NCBI GenBank assembly: GCA_020746835.1
Contig: JAGPNK010000006.1
Location: 1,116,001 to 1,180,000, forward strand
DNA from: Stachybotrys elegans
Taxonomy: Eukaryota > Ascomycota > Sordariomycetes > Hypocreales > Stachybotryaceae
DNA length: 64,000 bases
Direction: 5' to 3'
The notes under the pieces were generated by a model that worked only from the letters and a program-made list of their open reading frames with translations, made no database searches and had not been told where the DNA came from. The translations under genes were made by a program, and so were the position numbers. Positions within the stretch are counted from its first letter, which is position 1, and each line of letters starts with the position of its first letter. Positions 45,222 to 55,042 of the stretch are shown one piece after another.

Positions 45222-47284
45222 ATGTCGTGTATGTTCACGCCCTCCTGCCTCGACCTGCTGCCTCAGTGACGCCGCCTACCTAGCATCTTACTGGGCTTCT
45301 TGGTTGTGCATTGCTCACCGGTGGAAGATGTGGCCTCCTCTCCCGCTGCCTTCATGCTGACTTTGCATCTTCCTGCCAGTCTTCTGTTCAGTAATCCAGT
45401 CTGGAGTGGTGCCAATACTGTGCCCACGACCCTCATCAGAAACATTACCGCATTATCGGTGTGCTACTTACTCCCATCCCCATGTCGAGGGACTCAGCCG
45501 CTGACGCAGGCGCTTGCGCCGACAGAGCCAAATCGCTTACGAAGCACGCCTGTCCACTAACCTGACCACGTTGACTACCAACAACATCGAAACCCGCAGC
45601 GGCGCCATCTCAGGCCTTCTATACGTTCCCGACATCGACACCTTTGCCGCCTGCGATGCCCAGCAGTACGATCACATCCCCCGCAACGTCACTCGCCAGC
45701 GGTCCTTGCCCCCCACCAACTACAACCTCATCGCCCTCGCCCCTTGGTTTAACACTGATTGCACCTTGGCCTACCTATCGGCGGTGCAGCTCGATAACAT
45801 CCGAGCCTTCATCTTCTACAAGCCCAACGGTGGGAGCAACAAGCCGCAAGATGCCGACGCTCCGGTCTGGAATCTCGACGACGATGGCGCGTGGAGGAGA
45901 AACAACCGCTTCCCAATCTTCGCGATTCCTGGTATCGAAGGCGAGGACATGATGACGCAGCTCAGCCTCTATTCCGGAAACATCACACAGGTCCCTCATG
46001 GCGAGGATATTATGGACCTTTACAGACCCGAACCCCGGGACTACGTGCGGATATGGACCGAGATCACCATCGACAGGCCAGGCAACCACCCGGCCATGTG
46101 GCTATTCGTTTTCATCATCATCGGCGCGCTGCTACTCATCTTCGCTGCCACTTCCTTCTTCATGCATTTTGTCCAGAGACGTCGTCGCAAGTCATTGGAG
46201 CGCCGTGTCAAATCTGGAGAGGTGGACCTGGAGGCCATGGGCATCAAGAGGGTGACAGTCCCCGAGTCTCATGTCACCGGCTTTCCACTGTTCACATACC
46301 AGTCCGAACCCGATGTGATGACAGCGCCGCCAACCCCGAGCTCCCCAGGAGGCGTCATATCCCCCCAGTCCGTCCGATCGTCCCGCAGGAGCCGGCGACA
46401 CGACCAAAGAAGCGTCGTATCAGAGGCAATACGACCCGCTAGCATACGTAGCAAAAGATCTAACCTGGTGGGAAGCACCGATAACACCGCCACCAATTAT
46501 CAGCCCGACTGCCAGATCTGTCTCGTCCGTTACGAACATCGGCTTACCATCATCCGACAGCTCCCCTGTGGTCACATTTTTCACCCTGCCTGCATCGATG
46601 AGTTTCTGACAGAAGTCAGCTCCCTGTGTCCCATTTGCAAACAGTGCATGTTGCCCCGAGACTATAGCCCCAAGATAACAAATGGCATGGTTCGGCGAGA
46701 ACGTGCGCTCCGGCGCCTCAGGGAACGGGTCACGCTTGATGACGCATATTTCACATCTACAGACGGCTACTCTCGATCATGGAAGGAGCGCTTATTTGGT
46801 TCAACAACCATTAGCTCATTCGTACACTCTGACGTATCACTGAAGCCTCTACCCATTACTCGGGTCACGACAGAGCCAAGTCGAAGACCGCCCACATCTT
46901 CCTCAACGTCCGAGCAACCGAGCTCGGAGACCGCATCTACTCCAGCTGATCAGGAGAACCCAGCATCTTCGCAATCACCCCCGCCACCGGTAAAACCACA
47001 CAAGTCACGGAGAATACGACCCAGGCCCCTACGACTTCTCCCCACCCAGCCGGAGAATGCGGAGCTGCGGACGTCGCCTTTTACTGGTCGGAAAAGCCCC
47101 TCGTCGTTTGCTCGGGAGCGAATGCGAGAGATTGCAGCCAGGAACGCGCCATTTGACGATCCGGATCAACAGTATCCAAAATGTGAGTCTTGTTTATATG
47201 TGCTCCGGGCCATGATTTCTGATATTGACGGTTCAATTCACAGGGCGGCGTGCAGTTACAAAGGTGTTCCCTGGGTTTTCGTAG
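45222..47284 (+). CDS. PA-TM-RING type membrane E3 ubiquitin ligase
   Basis: Proposed exons are 45222-45226, 45284-45458, 45526-47182 and 47244-47284 (625 residues). A hydrophobic start (MSSILLGFLVVHC) looks like a signal peptide. A lumenal protease-associated-like region with N-glycosylation motifs follows (TNLTTLTTNN, GLLYVPDI, NYNLIALAPW, ALLLIF later). One transmembrane span lies near 252-274, then a basic stop-transfer RRRRKSLERR. A RING-H2 domain spans 389-431 (C389 to C431, CQICLVRYEH... CGHIFHPACIDEF... CPICK). The C-terminus is Ser/Pro-rich. Topology suggests a lumenal PA part and a cytosolic ligase on endomembranes. The first coding exon would hold only five nucleotides. An in-frame upstream ATG at 45039, joined by a 138-nt intron, would add 15 residues, so the 5' end is uncertain. 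Confidence 0.78.
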
Positions 47285-47904
47285 CATCGGACGCATATCG
47301 GTTCAGGCGGGCTGGGAGTTGAGGTTTGATTTCGTCTCACAACATTGCATCGATTGGCACCATTGCATGGCGGCGGCGTTGTTGATTTGACTAACGGATG
47401 GGACTTGTGGACGGCACGGCGTACTGGGTTTGGAAATATCGAGAAGCTTTCATATACCACTGGCTTGGGAGGGAACAATACAGGTATTTATACGCCTGAC
47501 ACATGGCCGGATAGGTCGGACATAGCGAATACGCCACGGCGGTACAAGAGCTATACAAAAGCCATCAAGGCACCTGATTATCACGATCTATGACATACAA
47601 AGTCGGGAAACAAAGTGACGGTGAAATCGATCTATGTAGCATTCTCATTCCCATTCTCTATGCTCACACCAATTTATTCCGATGGAGAAGGCGATAATCT
47701 GCCAGTACGGCATTCAAGAAAAAAAAAGCCAAATCAGTCGGCCAGAATTCCCAAACGCCCTTGACTTGATACACAGAAAGCGCAAAATGAACCGCCAGTG
47801 TCAACTCCAAGAAACAAGTCCGTAGTAGCTCATCATAACCCTGTCAGCAATCTCATCCACTTTTGCATGTTGAGACTCTGACAACTCGTGGCTTTCTGCC
47901 TGTT
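47285..47904. other. Convergent intergenic region
   Basis: About 620 nt between the stop codons of the RING gene and the minus-strand unknown gene. Mostly A/T-rich 3' flanks; I see no gene. Confidence 0.5.
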
Positions 47905-49572
47905 TTATACATCATTATCGTCATCCATAAAACCTCCGCGGGAGAGGATATCGTTAGTTCGATCCACATCGTCGGCATGCAGCCGGATGCGGGCGGCGTC
48001 GAGCTCGTCGACGGCCGTGTTGATGGCGTCAACGTGGACGCTCAGGGGCAGCGGCTTCATGTTGCGGACGACCTGGGGGCCGGAGTAGGCGGATTCTAGG
48101 TCGAGGATGGTGGTGCGAATCCCGGTGAGGTCGGCGATGACGGCCAGGACGTGGTCCACGGCGGCGGAGCGCTTCTCGTCGGCGTACTTGATGGCCTGGA
48201 GGTGGTCGAGCTTCGTGGGCGTGCCCTGCCTGCCGGCCAGGTAGTTCCACAGGGTCCAGAAGACCTGCTCACGGCGGTCCTGGACGGTGGTGGGGGACTC
48301 GGCCATGATGGCTTGGATGGACTCGAGGTGGCGCTCGGCTCGCTTCAGCAGTCGCTGGACGGCGTCGGCCTGGTTGAGGAACTGCGTGATGCGAGCCGTG
48401 GCGTAGGCAGTGTTCTGGAGGTACTGCTCGACGAGGACGCCGTTCTCGATGACGTGCTCGGTGGGCTGGAAGGGGTAAAAGACCCAGGCGGCTAGGTCGG
48501 AAAGCAGCGTACCCTGCGCCTCCTCGAGGGGGTTGCGAAGCATGTTGTCGAGCGAGCGCGAGGTCCAGCGATCCCTAATGACGATGGCATCCACGATGCC
48601 GCCGACGCGAACCCCAAAGTTACGCAGCTCGTCAGCAGATTCTTCCGCCGAGCCGATGTAGCCGTCCAGCTCGAGGAGCACGTCTTCCTTGCTCTGCATG
48701 TCGCTGGCCTGGACGAGGAGGCGCAGGTCGCGCAGGCCCCGCGCCGAGCGCAGCATGTCGTAAGGCATAGCGATGGCGTTGACAGTCTTCTCCATCACTT
48801 GCTCGAGTTGAGAGTGGGCTTCCATGAGCCCGCCAAAGTTGAAGTCGATGACCTCAGATTCCTTGCCCCTGGCGTCGTAGGACGGACAGAAGGACAATTC
48901 GAGATGAGACACACCCGGCATACGGCATACGGGTGATAGCGCGACGTAGAGTGGCTTGGTGAAGGAGTTTTGGATGATAATGAAGGCGCCTCCGCACAGG
49001 TACAGCGCAATAAGCAGCAGAAATCGCGATGACGTTTGTCCAAGGAGGGACGATAGTGCAGCGCCGAAACCGCCCAGGATCTGGAGAAGCTTGGATGGTT
49101 GCTGATGGCCTCGTTGATAATGGTTTGGATCAGCCTCCTGGCGGGTAGCGCCACGGCTTGACTGCGAGGATACGAAGCCGCGCCTGCGCAAGTTTTGCAG
49201 GCCGACGGAGCTATCAACGTCTACCCGGGGCATCTTAAACTGGGGTACTGGACTTCGGATCTTGCTCTGGGTGGCTGAGGAGGGAACAGTAGGCCGAAAG
49301 GGCTCGCGCAGGATGACGTTCTCGTCCTCTTGGTGCCTGTTGAAGTCCTGGATGCTGTCCTGCGAGCTGGTGAAGCTGAGCTGGGGGTTGGTAGCCTGGG
49401 AAGGGTACTCGGAGAAGGACTGGGTGCTGGGAGGGTAGAGGACGGGGTCGGTGCCGTCGTCGGAGAAGGAGAAGGAGGGGAGGATGGTGGTGTCGAAGCT
49501 GTCGTTCTCGCCGTCAACCATGCGCCAGGAACCCTCGACGGGGATCTGGCGCTGGCGCGGACGCGAGGCCAT
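47905..49572 (-). CDS. Unknown single-span membrane protein
   Basis: A single uninterrupted exon of 555 residues, rare here where nearly all neighbours have introns. I do not recognise the family. The first ~160 residues are hydrophilic, rich in Ser, Pro and Gln, and look disordered. One hydrophobic segment lies near 184-203 (RFLLLIALYLCGGAFIIIQN). The remaining 350 residues are mainly helical, with long amphipathic stretches such as AHSQLEQVMEKTVNAI and VQRLLKRAERHLESIQAIMA, suggesting coiled coils. Two cysteines in VCRMPGVSHLELSFC follow the span. Coding quality is good (steady GC-rich third positions, no stops over 1.67 kb). It diverges from PEX2 with 1.1 kb between start codons. A nuclear-envelope or ER coiled-coil protein would fit the shape, but that is a guess. 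Confidence 0.8.
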   Translation of the reverse strand: MASRPRQRQIPVEGSWRMVDGENDSFDTTILPSFSFSDDGTDPVLYPPSTQSFSEYPSQATNPQLSFTSSQDSIQDFNRHQEDENVILREPFRPTVPSSATQSKIRSPVPQFKMPRVDVDSSVGLQNLRRRGFVSSQSSRGATRQEADPNHYQRGHQQPSKLLQILGGFGAALSSLLGQTSSRFLLLIALYLCGGAFIIIQNSFTKPLYVALSPVCRMPGVSHLELSFCPSYDARGKESEVIDFNFGGLMEAHSQLEQVMEKTVNAIAMPYDMLRSARGLRDLRLLVQASDMQSKEDVLLELDGYIGSAEESADELRNFGVRVGGIVDAIVIRDRWTSRSLDNMLRNPLEEAQGTLLSDLAAWVFYPFQPTEHVIENGVLVEQYLQNTAYATARITQFLNQADAVQRLLKRAERHLESIQAIMAESPTTVQDRREQVFWTLWNYLAGRQGTPTKLDHLQAIKYADEKRSAAVDHVLAVIADLTGIRTTILDLESAYSGPQVVRNMKPLPLSVHVDAINTAVDELDAARIRLHADDVDRTNDILSRGGFMDDDNDV

Positions 49573-50698
49573 GGTGAGCTGCGCGGCGGAAGCCTGATGA
49601 CAATGCGAGTCGCGTGATGGGGAGTGGCGTAGGAGGTGTATGGGTTCAGAGCAACGCCACGAGGAGAGAGGGCGCGTGGTGGTTGCTTATGACTTTGCAA
49701 CGATGACGAACGCGTAGATGAGTTGAGCTAGGCTGAGTTGAGTTGAGTTGAGAGGGAGAAGAGAAGCAACCAGTTGGGACGATTCCTCGGCAGGGAAGTG
49801 TTTAAAAAGGACGCGACGACGGAGTATGAAAGTGAGGCGATCAGGCAGAAGAGGTTGCTGGAGGCACGGTTGATTGATAAATACAGCGAGTTGCTTGATT
49901 GCGGGCTGGAAGTTGTCGGGAACCTTAATGGTTGGCAGAGAGTGCAAGTCGCGGCAGGTACCTGCTGGGAGGCGCACAGTGGGAATGCAGGACCTGCGGC
50001 TGCCTGGAGGTAGGCGTGGCGTCATGAGGGGTACATGAGTGGTACCTGCGCAGCAGAGGAAGCGTGGTGGTTAGTCTGATAAAGTAGTACTGCCTGTACC
50101 TTGAGAGCCGTATTTCATTCTGTTGAATAACTTTATGATGAGCGTGAATGCAAAGGACGCGAGAACAGCTATTTCGATGCTAGCATTTTTGCAGCTGGCG
50201 GTTTGCGCTCGAAGATTCGAACGGCGTGCGAGAGCGCATTAACGAGCATAACATGTGCAGAGTCACCGTGAGAAGTGTTGCAGCAAACACGTGCAGGTGA
50301 TCGGGTCTCGTGACGGCTGCTTCTTTCCCACATCGTGAACAGACAGATAGCCAGGATAATTAATATGTGGGGAATAAATGCTGTTTAGATCATGTCCATC
50401 TCGACACCTTGATGTACGATGAACCAATCCAAGTGTACACAGCTATGCAGTGTGTATTCTGTTGCGAGGCCCACAGCCGAGGAATTCCCCTGCCGGCATT
50501 AGTGCAGCCTCGGCCCAAATCTCACAACCACCCAATTCACTTTAGCTCATCTCATTTCAACGCCCATCCATATCAGATGCCAGCTCCTGCCATGACAGCA
50601 ACATCAACATAATTCCTCCGCCCCCACCTGAACCAGTCAAGCAATACGATAAAGGGAGAAGAAGAGAACCTCTGGTGCACCCATGACATGCCGCCCCC
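49573..50698. other. Divergent intergenic region unknown gene / PEX2
   Basis: 1.1 kb between divergent starts. A GAGTT repeat (GTTGAGTTGAGTTGAG near 49735-49750) lies in the leader of the minus-strand gene. I see no gene. Confidence 0.5.
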
Positions 50699-51997
50699 AT
50701 GACGGACTCGACCTTTGCCCAGGCCCAGCAGCGCGTCGTCGCGCGCCACCAGGCCCGTGAAGCCCAAGCCGCCGCCCGCCTCGCCGCCCAGCGACAGCGC
50801 TCGCAGTCCAGCAGACTCCCCCTCTCCTTCAGCAGCCTCGGCTCCGTATGGTCCGCCGTTTCCTCCCGCGAGGGCACCCGGCCGGCCTTTCGCGTCGGCC
50901 AGGTCGATGCCGAGCTGCTCGACGAGGAGCTGCTGGCCCTCCTCAAGGGCCAGGTCGGCGACGCCCTCAAGTACTTCTCCGGAGGCCACCTGTCGGACGA
51001 CTGGTCGGCCGAGATCTCCCTTGCGCTGAGGGCGCTGCTGTTCAAGCTCACCATCTGGGACCACGACGCCACGTACGGCGCCGCGCTGCAGAATCTTCGG
51101 TATAGCGACGCCAGAGCTGCCGGCCCGGTCCTCGCGCCGCCCTCCAAGTGGCAGAAGAGCCTGCACGGCCTTGTTACCGTCTTTGGAGGCTATGCGTGGA
51201 CGAAATGGGAGGATTGGCTGCTCGAGGACGGAGATGGCTACGAGCCGCCCACGCCGCGCAGGCGTCTGCTCTCCCGCATAACGTCATTTCTATCTACGAC
51301 GCACTCGGTGGCCGCCTGCGTGTCCTTCCTCGTCTTCCTCCTCCAAGGCCGCTACCGCACGCTGCTCGACCGGGCATTGCGGATGCGGCTCGCCCCGCCG
51401 ACCAGCCAGCTCAGCCGCGAGGTGTCGCTCGAGTACCTCAACCGGCAGCTCGTCTGGCACGCCATGACCGAGTTCCTCCTCTTCATGCTGCCGCTCATCG
51501 GCATCAACCGCTGGCGGCGCTGGCTCACGCGCACCTGGCGGCGGACGCGCGAGATGATGAGGACGGGCGGCGGCGAGGACGGCGCGGCAGCGGCAGCCAG
51601 CGGCGAGTTTGCCTACCTGCCGGAGCGCACGTGCGCCATCTGCTACCAAGACCAGAACGCTGCGCAGACGACGGAGAGCGAGGTGATGGCGGCGGCGGCG
51701 TCGTCGGGCGGCGTCATTGGCTCGGCCGACACTGACGTGACGAACCCCTACGAGGCGGTGCCGTGCGGCTGCATCTACTGCTTCGTGTGCCTGGCGACGC
51801 GGCTTGAGCGCGAGGAGGGCGAGGGCATCACGTGTCTGCGGTGCGGCGAGCTCGTCAAGGAGTGTAAGCCGTGGAATGGCGATGTGCTGGAGCGGCCGAG
51901 CCGGTCGAGCTCGTCCAAGACGGTTGCGTTTACGGATGATGTGGAAGGCGGCGAGGGGGATTCCGAGCCGGGAGCTGATGGCCCAACAGAGGCATGA
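50699..51997 (+). CDS. pex2: Peroxin-2 (PEX2), peroxisomal RING E3 ligase subunit
   Basis: A single exon of 432 residues. PEX2 forms a membrane ubiquitin-ligase complex with PEX10 and PEX12 that ubiquitinates the PEX5 import receptor for recycling. In Podospora the homologue (CAR1) is needed for sexual development. The N-terminal half matches the Pex2/Pex12 domain: VGQVDAELLDEELLALLKGQ, LLFKLTIWDHDATYGAALQN, then helical spans (SVAACVSFLVFLLQGRYRTL, EFLLFMLPLIGIN). The C-terminal RING has C312, C315, C356, C358, C361, C364, C379 and C382; C358 occupies the position usually held by histidine. The insert between C315 and C356 is long and Ala/Ser-rich. Assignment rests on whole-length resemblance; PEX10 or PEX12 are less likely given the spacing. 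Confidence 0.9.
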   Translation: MTDSTFAQAQQRVVARHQAREAQAAARLAAQRQRSQSSRLPLSFSSLGSVWSAVSSREGTRPAFRVGQVDAELLDEELLALLKGQVGDALKYFSGGHLSDDWSAEISLALRALLFKLTIWDHDATYGAALQNLRYSDARAAGPVLAPPSKWQKSLHGLVTVFGGYAWTKWEDWLLEDGDGYEPPTPRRRLLSRITSFLSTTHSVAACVSFLVFLLQGRYRTLLDRALRMRLAPPTSQLSREVSLEYLNRQLVWHAMTEFLLFMLPLIGINRWRRWLTRTWRRTREMMRTGGGEDGAAAAASGEFAYLPERTCAICYQDQNAAQTTESEVMAAAASSGGVIGSADTDVTNPYEAVPCGCIYCFVCLATRLEREEGEGITCLRCGELVKECKPWNGDVLERPSRSSSSKTVAFTDDVEGGEGDSEPGADGPTEA

Positions 51998-52957
51998 TGG
52001 ATACATATATATATGTGCATGCATGCAACATGTCACGATGCTGGCTGGTTTGGTTTTGCATGGGAATTGGCGTTGGGCAATATATGGCTGTCTGTACTAT
52101 ATCCGTGGCGTTGTACATGTACTGTAGAGGAAAAACAACCAACCATACAGAAGACGCAGGTATGCCTACGGGACACATACATGATGCTGAAGCTGAGGTG
52201 AGCGACGTACGTCATGAGTCGTGGAAAAAAATAATAATACGCAGTAACGGAGCAGGAGTTCCCTCCAAGGCGAACGGACGGTCCCCTGCAGGGATATGCA
52301 GGGTTGGACGGATCGGCTCCAGGGGTCCTGAGTGGCAGCAACGACATATCAAATCCAGGGGACCTTCCTTCATATGCTCAAGCTCCTTTCACATGCGGCC
52401 AGTCTCTGGCTGCTCGTCATCGTCAACTCCCGTCCGCCTCGGCAGCCACGCCCCCCCTTTGAAACGTACTAAACAAACAACTCAACCCGCCGCCGTAGAT
52501 TCATGCGGCTCTTCCGATCATTTCCCTGACTTGCAGCAGCCAGGCATCGTCCCTCCCATTGGATGAAAGAAGGCCCCCCCGACCCGCGACTCGGACCAAG
52601 TACCGGGCGCCCAACGGCCGGGGCCGCTTCTGGCTCCAAACCTCCACCCAAATCTCCCATGCCTTCTCTCACTATCTCGCTCTCACCGCATCCAACCTCT
52701 CGCTTCATCTTTCCTTCGACCTTCTCCCCTCTTTAACCAGAAACCACCCCGGCCGCTGCACCTCCTCCCCATCCCTCCAGGAGACCCTTGCGCGCGCACA
52801 GCAGAAACCAACCCACCGCGTAGATAAAAACGAACCAAAAAGATAAACAAAAACCGCTCCAAACAAGAACCAGGAAAATAACCCGCCCAGCACCGTCCGA
52901 TCCATAAGGGGGCCGCGCGCACCGCGCCGGCAGCGGCAGCAACCCTTCCCACCCGCC
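51998..52957. other. Intergenic region PEX2 / multi-pass membrane gene
   Basis: About 960 nt. The last 400 nt (52550-52957) are C/T- then C/A-rich, fitting a leader of the downstream gene. I see no gene. Confidence 0.5.
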
Positions 52958-55042
52958 ATGCCCTCCTTCTTCCAGTTCACGCAGGGCAGCGAGTCCCGCG
53001 TCCGGCCGCACGACGCCTCGCCTCTCCTCGGCCGCTTCCGCGCTGTCCCCCCGCGCCCCTCGCCGCGCGACACCCTCCGCCGCCGCCCCAGCCAGCTCGG
53101 CCTGCTGTCGGACCGCCTCGTCGCCGCCGCCGGCCGCGGCAGCGTCCACGTCGGCTACGGCGCCCTCATCGCCGCGCAGCTCGACGACGAAGCTGCCGAC
53201 TTCCCCGGCGGCCCTGACGTCCAGGACGAGGAGCAGCCCCCGGATGGCTTGTCGCGCGGCCAGTGGCTCTGGCAGCGATGGGTGGTTGATTTATGGGTGG
53301 CGCCTAGGCAGCTGGCTGTCAAGAGGGTCGTCGAGAGGTGGTGGAGTCGCTACGGATTGCTGGTGTTTCTGCCTGCCTTGTTGGTATGTCCGTCTTGTCG
53401 TCGAGTGCTGCCAGCCTCGGCTCCAACGACTTACACCCGGCCGACCTGAGTAACTAACTCGCCATCGCAGGCCGTCGTGTGGTGCGCCATACCCTTCCCC
53501 CAATACCCCTTCCCCGACGACGACGACGACAACGACGATGCGGGTCTCCCCGACACCGGCCACCTCCAGAGGCCCAAGATTCCCGGACACGGAGCCGCCA
53601 GGGTCCAGATTGACTTCTGGTTCTTCCTCTTTGTCTACTACGGTTTCTACAACATCACGGCTCTCATATGGATCACCAAAGTCTTCAATCTCTACAGTCT
53701 CAACTGGTAAGAAACACACATGATTCGCAGCCGAACAAGTCACTAATCTTTGTCTCTCCGTAGGTGGCCGCAGTCGCTCGGCTTCCCTCTCACCGTCTCC
53801 CTCATCGCCATCTTCTCCATCGCCGTCCCGATTCCCATCTACCTCCACCCGGCTACCCGGTTCCTCGTAAAGTACAACACCGCCTGGATCTCATGGACCT
53901 TCATCATCATGGCCGTCCCCGTCGCCATAGCCGTCCTTATCCTCACCACCAACGAGCGCCACATGAGCCTCCGCCAGTCCCTCTCCGAGACGCAGCGCAT
54001 CTTCACCACCTCTTGGTGGACCGGCGAGCCCGAGCCCGATAGCTTCGCCCGCGCTGACCGCCGCCGCCGCCGCAACTTCCGCGGCGACCTCTATGAGCCC
54101 GATGCGCTCGTCGTCGTCAACGATGGCCGCCCCCAGGGTGTCAGGATGAGGAGGCGTTGGCTCCCCGCCAGCTTCGTACGATTTATGTGGTTCTGCGTTG
54201 CCCTCTACGTCGGTCTCATGGCCTACGTGCTCGGGGAGGCATATGCCGAGCTGTACCTGCGCACCCTGCCGCACAACGAGCTCGAGACTGTCGTCTACGT
54301 CTACGGTTGGATCATCACCGTCCATCTTCTCGATGCGCTGTCAGCCTGGGTCTTGGGAATCCGAGAAGGCGAGCGTGTGGGGAGCTACCCCCTGAGCTGG
54401 GTCTTCAAACTGTGCGCCAAGCCCTCGCAGCCGTCATCTCATCCTTCTCCCACAATGCTAACAGAGATCAGATACTTTAATGTCACGTACATGACATATG
54501 TGCGGGCCCTGTACGCTCGACTCCGCAAGCCGTCCGAATTCATCATCCTCCAAGTCCTCTCCTCCACCGGCCTCGTCGTCTTCACCCCCATCATGATGAC
54601 CCAGCTCTTCCACAAGGCCCTCGTGATCCTCGGCCTCACCACGCAGAGCTACGAGTCGTACAAGAAGCTCCAGGCCCGCAACGTCTTCATCCGCTTCCTC
54701 GCCGAGAACACCACCATGTCGGCCTTTCTCGGCAGCATCGTCGTCCTGCACTTTGGCGCCAACAAGGACGTCTACCCTTACTTTGCCTTTGACGGCAACG
54801 ACACGCCCTCTTCCTACGGCTTTGGCCTGACCTTTTACGCCTCCACCGTCACATGGGCCTGCGAGCTCGTGGCTAGCCTGGCTGTGAGGATCCTCCTCCG
54901 CGTCTTCTTCAAGGTCGACATCGGCCTGGAGGGAAAGCTGGACCTTGCCGTCTGGCCTGAGCTGCTGCCAACCTGTGTGGCCGTGACGCTGCACGTGCTG
55001 CAGAACATGCTATTCTCCATTATACGTCTCCAATTCCGATAA
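52958..55042 (+). CDS. Unknown multi-pass membrane protein
   Basis: Proposed exons are 52958-53383, 53471-53706, 53764-54411 and 54472-55042 (626 residues). I do not recognise a named family. The N-terminal ~120 residues are hydrophilic and Arg/Pro-rich. About eight or nine hydrophobic segments follow, for example FWFFLFVYYGFYNITALIWI, FPLTVSLIAIFSIAVPIPIY, WISWTFIIMAVPVAIAVLIL and FMWFCVALYVGLMAYVL. A large polar loop rich in Arg (RRRRRNFRGDLYEPD) separates the fourth and fifth. Glycosylation sequons occur in the C-terminal half (FNVTYMTY, ENTTMSAF). The last intron (54412-54471, 60 nt, GTGCGC, branch GCTAAC, ATCAG) keeps frame without a stop; removing it joins SWVFKL to YFNVTYMTYVRALY. A transporter or membrane-shaping role is possible but unsupported. 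Confidence 0.8.

Noticed and set aside
50205..50245. GATTCGAAC element resembling a tRNA B box
   Set aside because: No matching A box, acceptor stem or cloverleaf could be folded around it by eye.
50573..51166. Antisense frames over PEX2
   Set aside because: Shadow frames from GC-rich coding sequence.
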